Assembly: GCA_951804985.1 (NCBI GenBank) | Contig: OX638130.1 | Location: 36,439,394 to 36,503,393, forward strand | DNA: 64,000 nt | Reading direction: 5' to 3' | Origin: Dryomyza anilis | Taxonomy: Eukaryota; Arthropoda; Insecta; Diptera; Dryomyzidae | Part shown: one piece after another, positions 38,500-48,900 of the stretch | How positions within the stretch are numbered: the first letter of the stretch is position 1 | Layout of the letters: every line of letters starts with the position of its first letter | The notes under the pieces: generated by a model | What the model saw: only the letters and a program-made list of their open reading frames with translations | Told to the model about the DNA's origin: nothing | Databases searched by the model: none | Program-made: the position numbers and the translations under genes

Positions 38500-38917
38500 C
38501 GAATTTATCTAATACAAGTGATGTTTTCATTGAAGTATCTTGCGAGGCAGCTAAAATTGGATGACTTATTTTATTAGTAGACTCAGGAGCAGATGCCAGT
38601 TTAGTAAAAGAAAGTGCAATGATAAATTTTCCAGGTTTTAACAAAAATATTCAAAAGGATTTGAATGGAGCTTTTGGTGGTTGTGTTAGGACATTAGGAA
38701 CCACCAAGGTCCAACACGGGAGCATAGGGTGCTTAAGTTTAATGCTACACGTAGTGTCACTCGGACGTGACAATTTATGGAATCGATCTATAATAAATGC
38801 GATAGACAAAACGATAACGTTCTTTGATAAAAATAAAAATCAAATTATAAAACTACCAATGAAAACACAGACAGAAATACAAAAATTTTTTACAACCAAC
38901 ACATTAAAATTCAAGTG
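38500..38917 (+). pseudogene. Retropepsin of element D, frame-broken
   Basis: LILLVDSGADASLVKE places the catalytic Asp-Ser-Gly at 38580-38588 of a retroviral-type aspartic protease. Just upstream in the same frame a TGA lies at about 38562 (KIG then stop), and the frame closes at 38916. Gag, protease and RT lie in three different frames, which is unusual for one Gag-Pol read-through and suggests at least one indel. The protease normally matures Gag and Pol. Judged non-functional. Confidence 0.75.
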
Positions 38918-39040
38918 AGAACCGCGAAAATAGTATCATTACCGTTAAAAACAAAAATTCCAATAGTATTAATACATAAGCAAGAAATTTCTCCAGGTGT
39001 ATATTTAGGCGAAAGCCTATCAAATGTCAGCAAGAATTGA

Positions 39041-41815
39041 GTTTATGTTTCAATATTAAATGCTACAGAAAAAGAAATTCTAATAGACAACAAATTTAAA
39101 CCAAAGTTTTCGAATTTTAATCAGTATAAAGAATCGTATACCAAAAATTCTACAATAAATAGCGTAAATTCAGTAAATATAACAAATAGAATTAACAGAT
39201 TATTAAGGGAAATTAAAATTGACGAAACTTTAAATAAAGACGAAATTACATCTTTACAAAATTTGTGTATTTCTTATCATGATGTTTTTCACTTAGATGG
39301 CGATGAATTAACATACACGCCAGCGCTTAAACATGAAATAACTACACAATGGAACCAACCACCAATTAATCAGAAACAATATAAACTTCCACATACACAT
39401 AGGCAAGAAATTAATAGACAAGTAGTAAAAATGTTAGATGACGGCATTATATCTCCAAGCACCTCACCTTGGAATTCACCGTTATTGTTAGTACCAAAAA
39501 AGAGCAATAAGGACGGTAGCAAGAAATGGAGACTAGTAATAGATTTTCGTAAACTAAATGATGTAACAATAAAACAAGTATTTCCGATTCCTCGTATAGA
39601 CGAGATATTAGATCAGCTAGGGCATAGTAGATACTTTTCAACATTGGATTTAGCAAGTGGTTATCATCAGGTCTTAGTAGATGAAAGAGATAAAGAAAAA
39701 ACTGCTTTCAGTACGGGACTTGGACATTTTGAATTTAATAGAATGCCATTTGGTTTAACACCTGCCACTTTTCAAAGAATAATGAACCACATATTGACAG
39801 GTTTACAGGGTATCGATTGTTTTGTGTATCTTGATGACATAGTTGTATATGGAAAAAATTTAAGCGAACATGAGCATAGATTAAGTAATGTATTACAGAA
39901 ATTAAGGGAACATAATTTAAAATTAAATACCGAAAAATGTCAGTTTTTGCGTCGCGAAGTTGTATATTTAGGACATAAATGTTCGGAACTAGGTGCGCTG
40001 CCAGACCCCTCTAAGGTCGAATGCGTGAAAAATATTCCGGTGCCAAGAAATAGAAAAGAAGTACAAGCATTTTTGGGATTATTTAATTATTACAGAAAAT
40101 TCATAGGCAATATGGCCAAAATATCATTACCAATTAATAATTTACTTAGAAACGACGTTAAATTTACATGGACAGACGATTGTCAAAATTCATTTATTAA
40201 ATTAAAAGAATCAATAATTTCATCACCAATTCTCGCATATCCAGATTTTACGAAAACTTTTTTACTTACAACTGATGCAAGTAATGAAGCAATAGGCGCG
40301 GAACTGTCGCAAGGCGAAGTTAGAAGCGATAGACCAGTCGCATTTGCGAGTAGGGCATTAAATGGGGCCGAAAAACGATACTCCACCATTGAAAAAGAAT
40401 TTTTAGCTATTGTTTGGGCAACCAAGAATTTCAGAGCATACCTATTAGGGCGACCATTTAAAATTTTAACAGATCATCAGCCCCTAAAAGGTATTGCAAA
40501 CTTAAAAGATCAGACATCCTGCCTTGCGCGTTTCGGACATAAGTTGTCAGAATACGATTTTGAAATAATTTACAAACCAGGTAAAAAGAATTTGAACGCG
40601 GATGCTTTAAGCAGAATATCATATATACAACCCGATATTACAGCAGTACAAACACGTTCTAAAACTACACAAAATAAATTAGATCAACAAATTACAAAAA
40701 CAAAGCCCCAAATTAGTACACCGGTCGTAGATGAAACAATTACAGATGCAAATAACGAAACAAATTCTGCACACTTATTAACTGATCCGGAAGAGATTAA
40801 AACGGCATTAGGAGGCCATCAGGGTGCAGTAAAAACATATTTTAGAATCAGAAGACAATTTAAGTGGAAAGGTATGCAGAAACAAATAAAAGATTACGTA
40901 AAAAATTGTTCAAAATGCCAAGTAAATAAAAGTTTTAGGCTTACAAAAATGCCAATGGTCCTAACTGATACGCCAGTGAGGCCATTTGATAAAGTATACA
41001 TGGATCTTGTAGGAATTTTACCAGAAACTATCTCTGGAAATAAATATATATTAACATTTCAAGATGATTTTTCAAAATATATGTGTTGCGTAGCTATACC
41101 GCACGCAGAAGCAAGCACTGTAGCGAAAGCATTTAACGACGAAATCATTACGTGCTTAAATATTCCAAAAGTATTAGTTACCGACAATGGTTCAAATTTC
41201 GTCTCTAAATTGTTTTCAGATACATGTAAATTGTTGGGAATTAAAAAGTTACATATTACGCCATATCATCCACAAGCTAATGGATCTTTGGAAAGAAGCC
41301 ATCGACCATTAGCAGAATATTTGCGAAGTTTTGCAAAAGAAGATGGGTCAAACTGGGACCAATGGTTAAATTCGGCAATGCACGTGCACAATAACACAGT
41401 ACATATGTCAACAGGGCAAACCCCTTTCCGTACTTTATATGGGTTTGATTTTGATATGCCCACTAATCTAAAACGTAAATGTTCACCAGTTTATAATACT
41501 GATGATTACAACAAATTATTAAAATATCAGATTCAACGCACACATGAAATCGTGAGACAAAATCAAGAAAAAGCAAAAGAAAAATCTAAACAAAGCTATG
41601 ACAGCGCATTACACCCAACAATATTTAAAGTAGGCGATAAAATATTATTAAAAAATCAAAATAGAAAGAATAAATTTTCTCCCATATGGGTAGGACCCTA
41701 TGAGGTACTTTCGGTAGTAAGTTCTGTAACGACAATGATTTCCATCAAAGGAAAAGGGAAAAAATTCCATAACAACTTATTAAAAGCATATAATTTTAAA
41801 GTTTTACACAATTAA
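39041..41815 (+). CDS. pol: Pol of element D: RT, RNase H and integrase
   Basis: The frame is open from 39041, after a TGA at 39038, with pol-like sequence well upstream of any likely start, so it would be made as a fusion. Numbering from codon 39263: RT with WRLVIDFRKLN, MPFGLTPATFQ and the catalytic YLDD at 189-192; RNase H with TTDASNEAIGAELSQG, YSTIEKEFLAIVWA and TDHQPL; a chromatin-side linker; integrase with CSKCQ (the first His of the HHCC finger is not evident, probably a small deletion near GGHQG), then D581, D641 and E677, a correct D,D35E spacing, and a C-terminal domain with FSPIWVGPYEVL. About 850 residues. RT and the integrase core look intact, but the broken gag and protease make the element non-autonomous. 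RT copies RNA to DNA and integrase inserts it, in particles and in the nucleus. Confidence 0.92.
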   Translation, partial: VYVSILNATEKEILIDNKFKPKFSNFNQYKESYTKNSTINSVNSVNITNRINRLLREIKIDETLNKDEITSLQNLCISYHDVFHLDGDELTYTPALKHEITTQWNQPPINQKQYKLPHTHRQEINRQVVKMLDDGIISPSTSPWNSPLLLVPKKSNKDGSKKWRLVIDFRKLNDVTIKQVFPIPRIDEILDQLGHSRYFSTLDLASGYHQVLVDERDKEKTAFSTGLGHFEFNRMPFGLTPATFQRIMNHILTGLQGIDCFVYLDDIVVYGKNLSEHEHRLSNVLQKLREHNLKLNTEKCQFLRREVVYLGHKCSELGALPDPSKVECVKNIPVPRNRKEVQAFLGLFNYYRKFIGNMAKISLPINNLLRNDVKFTWTDDCQNSFIKLKESIISSPILAYPDFTKTFLLTTDASNEAIGAELSQGEVRSDRPVAFASRALNGAEKRYSTIEKEFLAIVWATKNFRAYLLGRPFKILTDHQPLKGIANLKDQTSCLARFGHKLSEYDFEIIYKPGKKNLNADALSRISYIQPDITAVQTRSKTTQNKLDQQITKTKPQISTPVVDETITDANNETNSAHLLTDPEEIKTALGGHQGAVKTYFRIRRQFKWKGMQKQIKDYVKNCSKCQVNKSFRLTKMPMVLTDTPVRPFDKVYMDLVGILPETISGNKYILTFQDDFSKYMCCVAIPHAEASTVAKAFNDEIITCLNIPKVLVTDNGSNFVSKLFSDTCKLLGIKKLHITPYHPQANGSLERSHRPLAEYLRSFAKEDGSNWDQWLNSAMHVHNNTVHMSTGQTPFRTLYGFDFDMPTNLKRKCSPVYNTDDYNKLLKYQIQRTHEIVRQNQEKAKEKSKQSYDSALHPTIFKVGDKILLKNQNRKNKFSPIWVGPYEVLSVVSSVTTMISIKGKGKKFHNNLLKAYNFKVLHN

Positions 41816-44303
41816 ATAAATAAATGTAAAGAAATAAATAACTGAACCAATAGTTCATGATGATCATAAATCGTAATCATGTTAGAATGAAATGCATACT
41901 ATTGCAAACAACAATATAAGGTAAAGAAATGCCGCGTTAATAAGAATTTTTTTTTTAGGAATATGTTTTTAAATCTTAATCAAATAAATAAGTGCATGAG
42001 GGAATAGCTACGTATTAATTTTAAAAGGTTACTAGCATTAAATCATGTATTAAAAAATTTGAAATGGATAAAGGAATAAAGTGATTTACAAGATTATATT
42101 AGATAATTATTAAGCAAAGATTTCAGTACGAATTAGCAAAAGAAATAAAATATACATTGCCACTATATTTGAGATAGGTCAGCACCTCAATTTCATTGTC
42201 AAGGGCATTGTCAATCGAAACAAATGAAAGAAAGATCGTTGTACTTGAAATACAGATAGACGTAAGCGGAGCACAAACTGAAGGGGAGCACAGATATAAG
42301 TGAGGAGCTTAGGTATAGTTATAAGTGATAAAATGCAATTCAGCGTTTTGCATGTAGGAACCACTGCACTAATGGACTGAAAATGAAACGAGATACGTTA
42401 ATGCAGAGACAAAAACAAACAAACAAACTAGCAAACGTTTTAACCAAGATCATTTAACGGTCATAAAAAATATATATATATGTACGTATTGAATGTACCA
42501 AAGTTGTTATGCAAAAGAAAGATTGAAAATACTGTCATATATCAAGCATATTTAAATTAATAAATTAGTGCATGAATAAATAGCTAAGTATTTTTGAAAA
42601 TGACTAGCATTGAGTCATGTGGTAATGAAATATTATGGAAAAATTAAAGATTTCTAATGTACATGTACATTTTATTAAATGTAATAAATGAAATGTTCAA
42701 TATAAACATACAATGAAGATATTAAAATTGAATATTCTATATAAATTAAAAATTATGTTAAATTAAATTAAGTATGAAGTTATAGTAAACAAGTAATAAG
42801 TATTTTAATAATAATCCTGATTCTGCAAATGTACTCCAACCACGACGAATCACAAAGAAGTAAAACATGCACGAAGAAGAACAACAAGCAATCCATCAAA
42901 CAATAAAAATTAACGTTAAATACAATATGCTGAAATTTTAATTGCCAAAGAAGGTCGTTTAATTTTGTTGGGAAAAGGTCTGAAATGGTAATGTAATGTA
43001 ATGAAGTACAAAAGAATAATGATAAAACGACATGTGAGAGTTATGGCGCGGACGACAACAATCAATACATGTTTAATGAAGAGAAAGGAGCTACTCTATG
43101 GATATGGATGTAGAAGTTTGACAAATCAGCAAAGAAAGTTGGAACTATTTTATCATAATAATGCAACAACATTTTACATCTGATATATACTAAATAAAAG
43201 ATGACAATTTTATCGCTCAAAGAACACGCTAACATTATGTAAATAAGTTGAAGGAGCTATTCCATATACACTTATTTAGCTGTCAATGCGAACCTGATTA
43301 CAAAAATAAATTTAACAAATCAACAAAGTTACCATAATTACACTATATCACACACGCTTCAACAAATGAACACAATTTCTTAAACAATTTTGAAGAAGAC
43401 GAAAATTAAAAACGATAAGAACCAAGAATATACGTATTCGAATATTGTTACAACAAGTGAAATATAATAGTACAACAACGTCAAACTAACAAAACAACAA
43501 CATCTACGTATAAATAAAAATTACAATTACTGAAGATGACAATTCCGCTAGAAAAACTATCTAACAAGAAAATTTCTCAAAACATTTAAAGAAGACAAAT
43601 CCGTATTAATATGCAGAAATATAAAATTACAAAATTATCAATTTTAGTATCTGCTCTCAACAAAATACGATTCAATCTACGTATAAATAAAAATTACAAT
43701 TACTGAAGATGACAATTCCGCTAGAAAAACTATCTAACAAGAAAATTTTTCAAAACATTTAAAGAAGACAAATCCGTATTAATATGCAGAAATATAAAAT
43801 TACAAAATTATCAATTTTAGTATCTGCTCTCAACAAAATACGATTCAATTTGGCTGAAAAACAACGCAACATAGAAGACATCAAATTTTAAAAGCTAAGA
43901 AAATCAAGACGCAAGATGAAAACAATGTTTGTTGAAACAGTGGCAGAAACAAATAAAGTGCAGCTACAGTCAACGCAATCGCAGCAACCACCAACCGAAG
44001 AGTGGCAGCAGCAGTTAACACTAAAAACATCGGGATCAGGTTATGTTTGTATTTAATTTCCTTTTATAATTTAGATGTTTAGATTAAAGGCGGGCTAATG
44101 CAGCCAAATAATTAGAAAATTGGGCCAATACCTTTTTTTTTTAATTTAAAATCATTAAATTTGAAATTATTTATCTCCACTAGGTAATATACAATTGTTT
44201 ATTTTTAAAAATAAAATAATCTACACTATAAGAATTTTATCAAGATATTAACAATGTAAAAGAAAAAACTATTATTATTTAATTAATAATAATTTTTTCT
44301 TAA
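41816..44303 (+). other. Long 3' non-coding region of element D
   Basis: About 2.5 kb between pol and the polypurine tract, with no frame above about 60 codons and no env-like membrane protein visible. It contains a 173-bp tandem duplication (43504-43676, 43677-43853; landmark CTACGTATAAATAAAAATTA). It may be a lost third gene or captured spacer. Confidence 0.7.
43504..43853 (+). repeat. 173-bp tandem duplication in element D
   Basis: Two nearly identical copies, differing essentially at one base (AAATTTCTC versus AAATTTTTC). A recent duplication within the 3' region of the retrotransposon. Confidence 0.95.
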
Positions 44304-44305
44304 AA

Positions 44306-44319
44306 TAAGGGGGGAAGAA
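44306..44319 (+). other. Polypurine tract of element D
   Basis: AAGGGGGGAAGAA directly before the 3' LTR, the expected plus-strand primer. Confidence 0.9.
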
Positions 44320-44959
44320 TGTTGTATATCAGAAATACTTTATCTTTTAGTTTGAAAAATCTTCACATCGCCAGTAAGCACAATAGCATATTCATATTAA
44401 TCATAATAATGTAAAACCAAAAATGCTTATTTTTTTGTATTTTTTGTTGTATTTTTCTCATACACTTATTTGATACACTTACTCTTATACACATATGATG
44501 ACAACAACAAATGTATTGGTTGTAATGTGAGCCTCATAGGGTAGCACCTGCATGCGGCGTACAGGGAACTAAAGCACATAGAAGTTTTTCTCACGATCAC
44601 CCCAATACGAATTGATTATTTCACAATATGATGACACTCAGATCTGGTGTTTGTAAATATTGGTGCGACCGAGGTGATGAGTAGAGGTTAAGAATATATT
44701 TTAAGTTGGATAAGAGTTTAACTGCCTTAGAGTGCAGACGTGTTTCTTTTATAAGTTAAACAATAATGTTAATATTAAAATAGAACTTTCAATTAAATAA
44801 AAGCATGTCTTGGAAGAAAAGACTTGTTTGAATTATTTCGGTTAATAAAAATGGAACTTCAACGTTGGACATTCTCTGGTAGGACATCATGGGTAATTAT
44901 AAATGGAACGTTGCGACATTTGGCCTCACGCCTAAGCAACGGACATTTTAATTACAACA
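44320..44959 (+). mobile_element. 3' LTR of element D
   Basis: 640 bp, TGTTGTATATCAG to TAATTACAACA, followed by the GTAC duplication. The largest difference from the 5' LTR is a T-rich replacement near 44429-44455. Confidence 0.95.
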
Positions 44960-45469
44960 GTACTATAGTTCCTATGTTTTATTATATCAACAGTATTATT
45001 TTTAACAAGTAAACAAAACCAAATTTTGTACAAATCATTTTTGTTAAACAACTTTTAAACACACAAAATTGAAAAATTCATTTAAATGGTAAAATAGTTA
45101 AATTCTGTCTTATTCTTGAATTGTTAATAATATAATCGACATTAATCACACGTTGCAAAAAGGGCTCTCCGAAACATAATTTTGAAGGCATTAACTTGTA
45201 TGTTTGGAATTTTATGTAAACATAATGGCGCATAATCATAGTCCCAAGTTAAAGTCGACTTTAGAAAGTATCAAACTTTATTTTAAAAGTCGACTTTATT
45301 TTTATGGTAATCATAGACAAAATAGTAGTCGTTACTAAGGAGAAGCGACCTTATACATGCAATCAATTACAATTTGTGTCAAAATTAGCTATTCGTTAAG
45401 AATTTTATGAACGATTAGTTTGAAATTTCACAAAATTAAAAAATTTCAGAATTATAATAAAAAAAAACA

Positions 45470-46164
45470 ATGGCCGATGCTAAAAAAGTAATTAAATTAT
45501 AAATTTTTTTATGTAGGAATCAAAACGCGAAAGAGAACACAACTGGTCCGCAGTTGAGAAAGATTGTGTACAGGAGCTCATAAATAAATATATAAAAATA
45601 ATAGAAAACAAACGCAACGATACGAGCATAATTAAAAACCAGTTGGGAAGGTTAGATCACATGGGAAATTTTAAAGTAGGTGTAATTATGATAGTTAGGA
45701 TTATCAAAATTATAGTCGGTCTAAGCCGACTATAAATACCCTACACATATGTGTGGTTACCATTCAAAGTGATATATAGGTCACCAGGGTATACGAATCC
45801 TGAAAATAACTACAAACATTCAATCGTTGAAGAATTTCCATTCATTTGATACCCATATTTACAAATGGGTAGGTGAACCGAATTTAGATTTTTTTTGTGA
45901 ACCACAAGTCTTTTCGCCGGAAAACATTATTATCATGTATTTGAGCATGATGTCAATATATATTTGACCAAAAAAGTTTACCTAAGCACGTATAAATAAA
46001 AATGGATCTTTATATGTACATTTTATATGAGGTATTTGAACATAAGTGGTCGGATCATAGGTCACAATGGACCGATCTCGCACATACAGCGTAGGTATAT
46101 TAGTAATCTAAGTTATAAGTTTCATTTATCTAGCTCTTCAATTTTAAAAGTAGTAGGGATTTCA

Positions 46165-46226
<62 letters not shown>

Positions 46227-46525
46227 GGACAGACAGACGGACATACATACGGACAGACAGACGGACAGACAGACAGACAGACGGACATCGCTAAATCGAC
46301 TCAGGAGGTGCTGATCAAGAATATATACACTTTTCCATACCGGAGATGCTTCCTTCTGGGTGTTACAAACGGCGTACCAAACTGAATATACCCTTTCACT
46401 CTTAGTGTAGGGTATAAAAAGAAGGATGCTTGGGTGGCCATTAAAAATGATATGCTGGCATCTGGATTTGACCGACAAATCTTAAAATTAAAACAGCAGT
46501 GGAAAGCGAGCTATTTGATAACATT
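45470..46525 (+). pseudogene. Myb/SANT-like protein of Harbinger relic
   Basis: Two exon-like pieces, REHNWSAVEKDCVQELINKY and then IENKRNDTSIIK (45518-45637) and KDAWVAIKNDMLASGF then LKLKQQWKASYL (46419-46520), together form the tryptophan-spaced helices of a Myb/SANT-like domain, as in the second protein of PIF/Harbinger elements. A mini-me (45638-46418) splits them. A possible start, ATG at 45470 with six codons, is separated by 29 bp with GT...AG borders, too short for a normal fly intron and perhaps a shrunken one. In autonomous elements this protein helps nuclear import and DNA binding of the transposase. Broken here. Confidence 0.7.
45638..46418 (-). mobile_element. INE-1/mini-me-like repeat, subfamily 2
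   Basis: Reverse-complement relative of 17119-17850: starts CCAGTTGGGAAGGTTAGATC and ends AGTGTAGGGTATAAAAA. The GACA microsatellite at 46166-46285 is long, over 25 units with GGAC and TACA variants. Frames reading QTDR repeats, on either strand, are products of this microsatellite. Confidence 0.85.
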
Positions 46526-46535
46526 TTCTTTTTAT

Positions 46536-46975
46536 TTTAGAAAATTCTTCACGGCTAGGAAAACGAATGAAATGTGGAAGTAACAAAGCTAGTCTTTTCG
46601 TTATATCTTTTATTATTCTTCCAACTGTAGCTTGAGACATTCCGTGTAAATCATTTGTTTATAAATGAACAAATATTATTTATTAACCTAAATATTTCGA
46701 CTATTTTAACATACATTTCTACCAAGAAAACTCAAAGTACAGAGTACTTGTATGTTTATTGGGATTGGAAGTCCCCTATTATTACTAGGATGATCGATAT
46801 TCAATGTTTCAATTATAAACCGAGCTGTGGGCTTATCAAATCAATACCGTGAATAAAACGTATCGTCTTCGAGATCAAAGGGGTCAATTCTTTGTTTATA
46901 TTCTTTTGTCTTTCTCAATAAATCCATGTCATTAATTATTTCAAAATCTCTATTTATATCTTGCACACAAAACAT
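46536..46975 (-). pseudogene. HARBI1-like transposase, N-terminal fragment
   Basis: Minus strand. From the ATG at 46973-46975: MFCVQDINRDFEII, then RIDPFDLEDDTFYSRY and a TGA, FDKPTARFIIETLNI, NNRGLPIPINIQVLCTLSF and, after a frame break, NDLHGMSQATVGRIIKDITK and LPHFIRFPSREEF. Order and motifs match the first ~150 residues of PIF/Harbinger transposases, including the helix-turn-helix with the HGMSQ signature. The DDE catalytic domain is absent. Stops and a frame shift make it non-functional. It converges on the Myb-like gene. Confidence 0.8.
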
Positions 46976-47188
46976 GTTTTATTCGATTTATTTTATGCAA
47001 TTTGACTTTTGTTTAATTTAAAATAATTTTAACTGTAATTAATGTGGTTTTGGGTGACTTTAAATTTAAAGTATACTTTATCATATAAAGTTGATGTTAA
47101 CTCGACTATGATTAACATAAAGTTGAAAAAGTGAGCTTTTTCTTTCTTAAAGTATGCTTTATTTTTGAATATAATTATGCGCCAATAT

Positions 47189-48237
47189 GTGTAGATAAAT
47201 ATCAAACGTGTCTAAGTCCACTTTTCAAAAATTTGAGGTTTTAGTCAATATTTACTTTAATCCATCATACAAGCATATTGTATTATTTTTAGTGACTCCA
47301 ACTAGATTAATTTTGTTTTTATCAAAACTGAGTAAGTCCATGGAGAAAAAAAATATTCATAAAAATCAAATTTTCCTTAGTCCCTCTCAACCAATCACGT
47401 GGCGATATGGCCCCTGTCATCACTGTAAGTTTGCAAAGAACTTGTACCGTAGGAGAATGTTTTAAAAAGGTTTAAATGGATTACAATATTGCAATTACCT
47501 TCCCAATTAATTAAAAAATATTTTTAAAAATCAGAAGGTCATAAATAAATGCGAAAATACGAGAAAACTGCAATTATTTATAAATTGTGTGTAGTAGATT
47601 CACTTGCTATCTCTGTCTTTTCTTACTTTTACACATGGTCGCATTCTATCTTCCCCCTGTGGCCTTAATAATTTCAAAAATTGTATACCAATATATAATC
47701 AAAAAAATTTTAATAACATTTGATGATATGTTTAACTTGTGAAACACTATCATCGAACGACGTTTTTTTTTTCAACAGAAGACATATAAAATAATATATC
47801 GACACCTCTTACGAAAACCCACACGTTTCAATTTGCTTACGAAAAACGGCACTTTAAAAAAAAATTTCATCATATTTATATTGTATCTACGAACAAAATC
47901 ACATTATTTTTCACCACGAATAAAAGCATATATGTATATTCGATACAGATATCCCAATAGACAATTTTGTGGGTAAGAAGTCACACAATGTTGATGATGG
48001 ACGTGATATTGTATTAGAACTAAATTTGTTAATTTTTCATTGATGACATGGTTTCCAGGTGTGTCACTGGACATTATTTGCTGAAACTGTTCCAATGACA
48101 CTATTCCAATAGGCATATATAAACATGCAGGTGCGATTTGGCTAGAACCCACTTGCGTCATTGGACTTTTTTTTTGGAAAAAGTTCCGCTTTTGGGATTT
48201 GACCAGAACTTACTTGCGTTATTAGACTTTTTTTTTC
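47189..48237. other. AT-rich DNA, no gene recognised
   Basis: Short frames only. Near 48150 the word TTGCGTCATTGGACTTTTTTT weakly resembles the 59-bp unit of element B (TGCGTCATTGGAACTTTTTT), perhaps an old relic. Confidence 0.4.
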
Positions 48238-48612
48238 TTCTCTTCTGGGTCTAACAAGAATTTCTGCATCGTGTTCTTGCACGTTTTGCGTGCTGCCTGG
48301 AAAATGAGTCTTTAGCAAAAGTGAAACCTTTTGATTCTCATTTTCGGTTTAGCTCCCATCCTCCCTTTTTAGTGAGAGTGATATTTCTGTTTTAACTTTT
48401 GCTATAGCCTTGTATAGCCTCGCTGCAGCTGATGTGTCAGTGATGTTCTTTGGAAGCTTTTCCTCTTCGCACTACTTATTTCTTTATTATATGTGGTAAG
48501 AAGGGCAGAGTAGACCTGCCAGTCCCCGGTAAGCTTTGCCCTATTAAAGAGCCTACGTACTTTGGTTCTGAGTTTTGACAAGTGATCGCTCCACCATGGA
48601 GTTTCTCTTTAT
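48238..48612 (-). pseudogene. Non-LTR retrotransposon ORF2 fragment
   Basis: On the minus strand the region translates to the linker between endonuclease and reverse transcriptase of a Jockey-like non-LTR element: RETPWWSDHLSKLRTKVRRL, then FNRAKLTGDWQVYSALLTTY, NKEISSAKRKSFQR, after a frame shift ITDTSAAARLYKAIAKVK and LSLKREDGS, and after a stop THFPGS. The PWW, LRxKVRRLFNRAK and AKRKS pattern is characteristic. Neither catalytic domain is present, so it is a short 5'- and 3'-truncated relic. Clade assignment is from memory of the motif. Confidence 0.7.
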
Positions 48613-48900
48613 CTGGATACTTTTTTCTCTGTGCAACTGGATGCATAGGCATCGTTTATTTCATAGTGTATTTCATTTACCATACTTTCCATTTCTAAAG
48701 GGTGCCTTGATTGTCATACAAAATATGTTTTGTATTTTTGACAAATATTTCATTCACTTATTTCTCAAAAGATGTATATTATAATTAATGTTGACGTCTA
48801 ACTTACGTTAAAGATCGTGTCCCCGCGAGGAAACTTAAATACGACTATGAAACCATGCGACTGTATAAATGGGCTATTACCATATAATGCATATATATAT
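48613..48900. other. Nothing recognised
   Basis: AT-rich spacer before the TIR element at 48901. Confidence 0.4.

Larger units (their letters stand above)
35825..44959 (+). mobile_element. Ty3/gypsy LTR retrotransposon D, 9.1 kb
   Basis: Complete insertion with a 4-bp duplication GTAC on each side (35821-35824, 44960-44963). LTRs of about 640 bp begin TGTTGT and end ACAACA. A tRNA-Ser-type primer site, a gag, a protease, a long pol and a polypurine tract follow in normal order. The LTRs differ at perhaps 4 percent of positions by eye, so the insertion is not recent. Coding damage: a stop in gag, and frame breaks around protease. It lies in the right arm of element A, 20 bp from element C. 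Confidence 0.95.
45227..47183. mobile_element. PIF/Harbinger relic F
   Basis: TIR GGCGCATAATCATA at the left, and ATAATTATGCGCC at the right; AAT on both sides as a 3-bp duplication (45224-45226, 47184-47186). Subterminal repeats around AAAGTCGACTTT/AAAGTATACTTT occur on both sides. It holds a Myb-like gene fragment on the plus strand and the N-terminal part of a HARBI1-like transposase on the minus strand, the two-gene layout of Harbinger elements. The catalytic part of the transposase is missing. A mini-me interrupts the Myb-like gene. Confidence 0.8.
30914..47188. mobile_element. Foldback element A with nested insertions
   Basis: The left arm 30914-33100 is mirrored by the right arm 33400-34324 continuing at 44964-45226. 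Landmarks: ATTATGTTAACATAACATTCC with GGAATTTTATGTAAACATAAT at the ends; GGAGAGCCC with GGGCTCTCC; GCGTCGACTTTCTGA (32467) with TCAGAAAGTCGACGC (34094); TGTTGCGCAAAGAGC with GCTCTTTGCGCAATA. Without insertions B, C, D and F it is about 2.7 kb with arms above 1 kb. F is inserted at the extreme right end. No transposase was recognised and the superfamily is unknown. A second, partial copy lies at 63421-63828. Confidence 0.75.

Noticed and set aside
46027..46478. Frames with QTDRQTDR or CLSVCLSV repeats (also at 17261-17482)
   Set aside because: Products of the GACA/GTCT microsatellite in mini-me elements; the frame is kept only because the 4-bp unit gives a 12-bp period.
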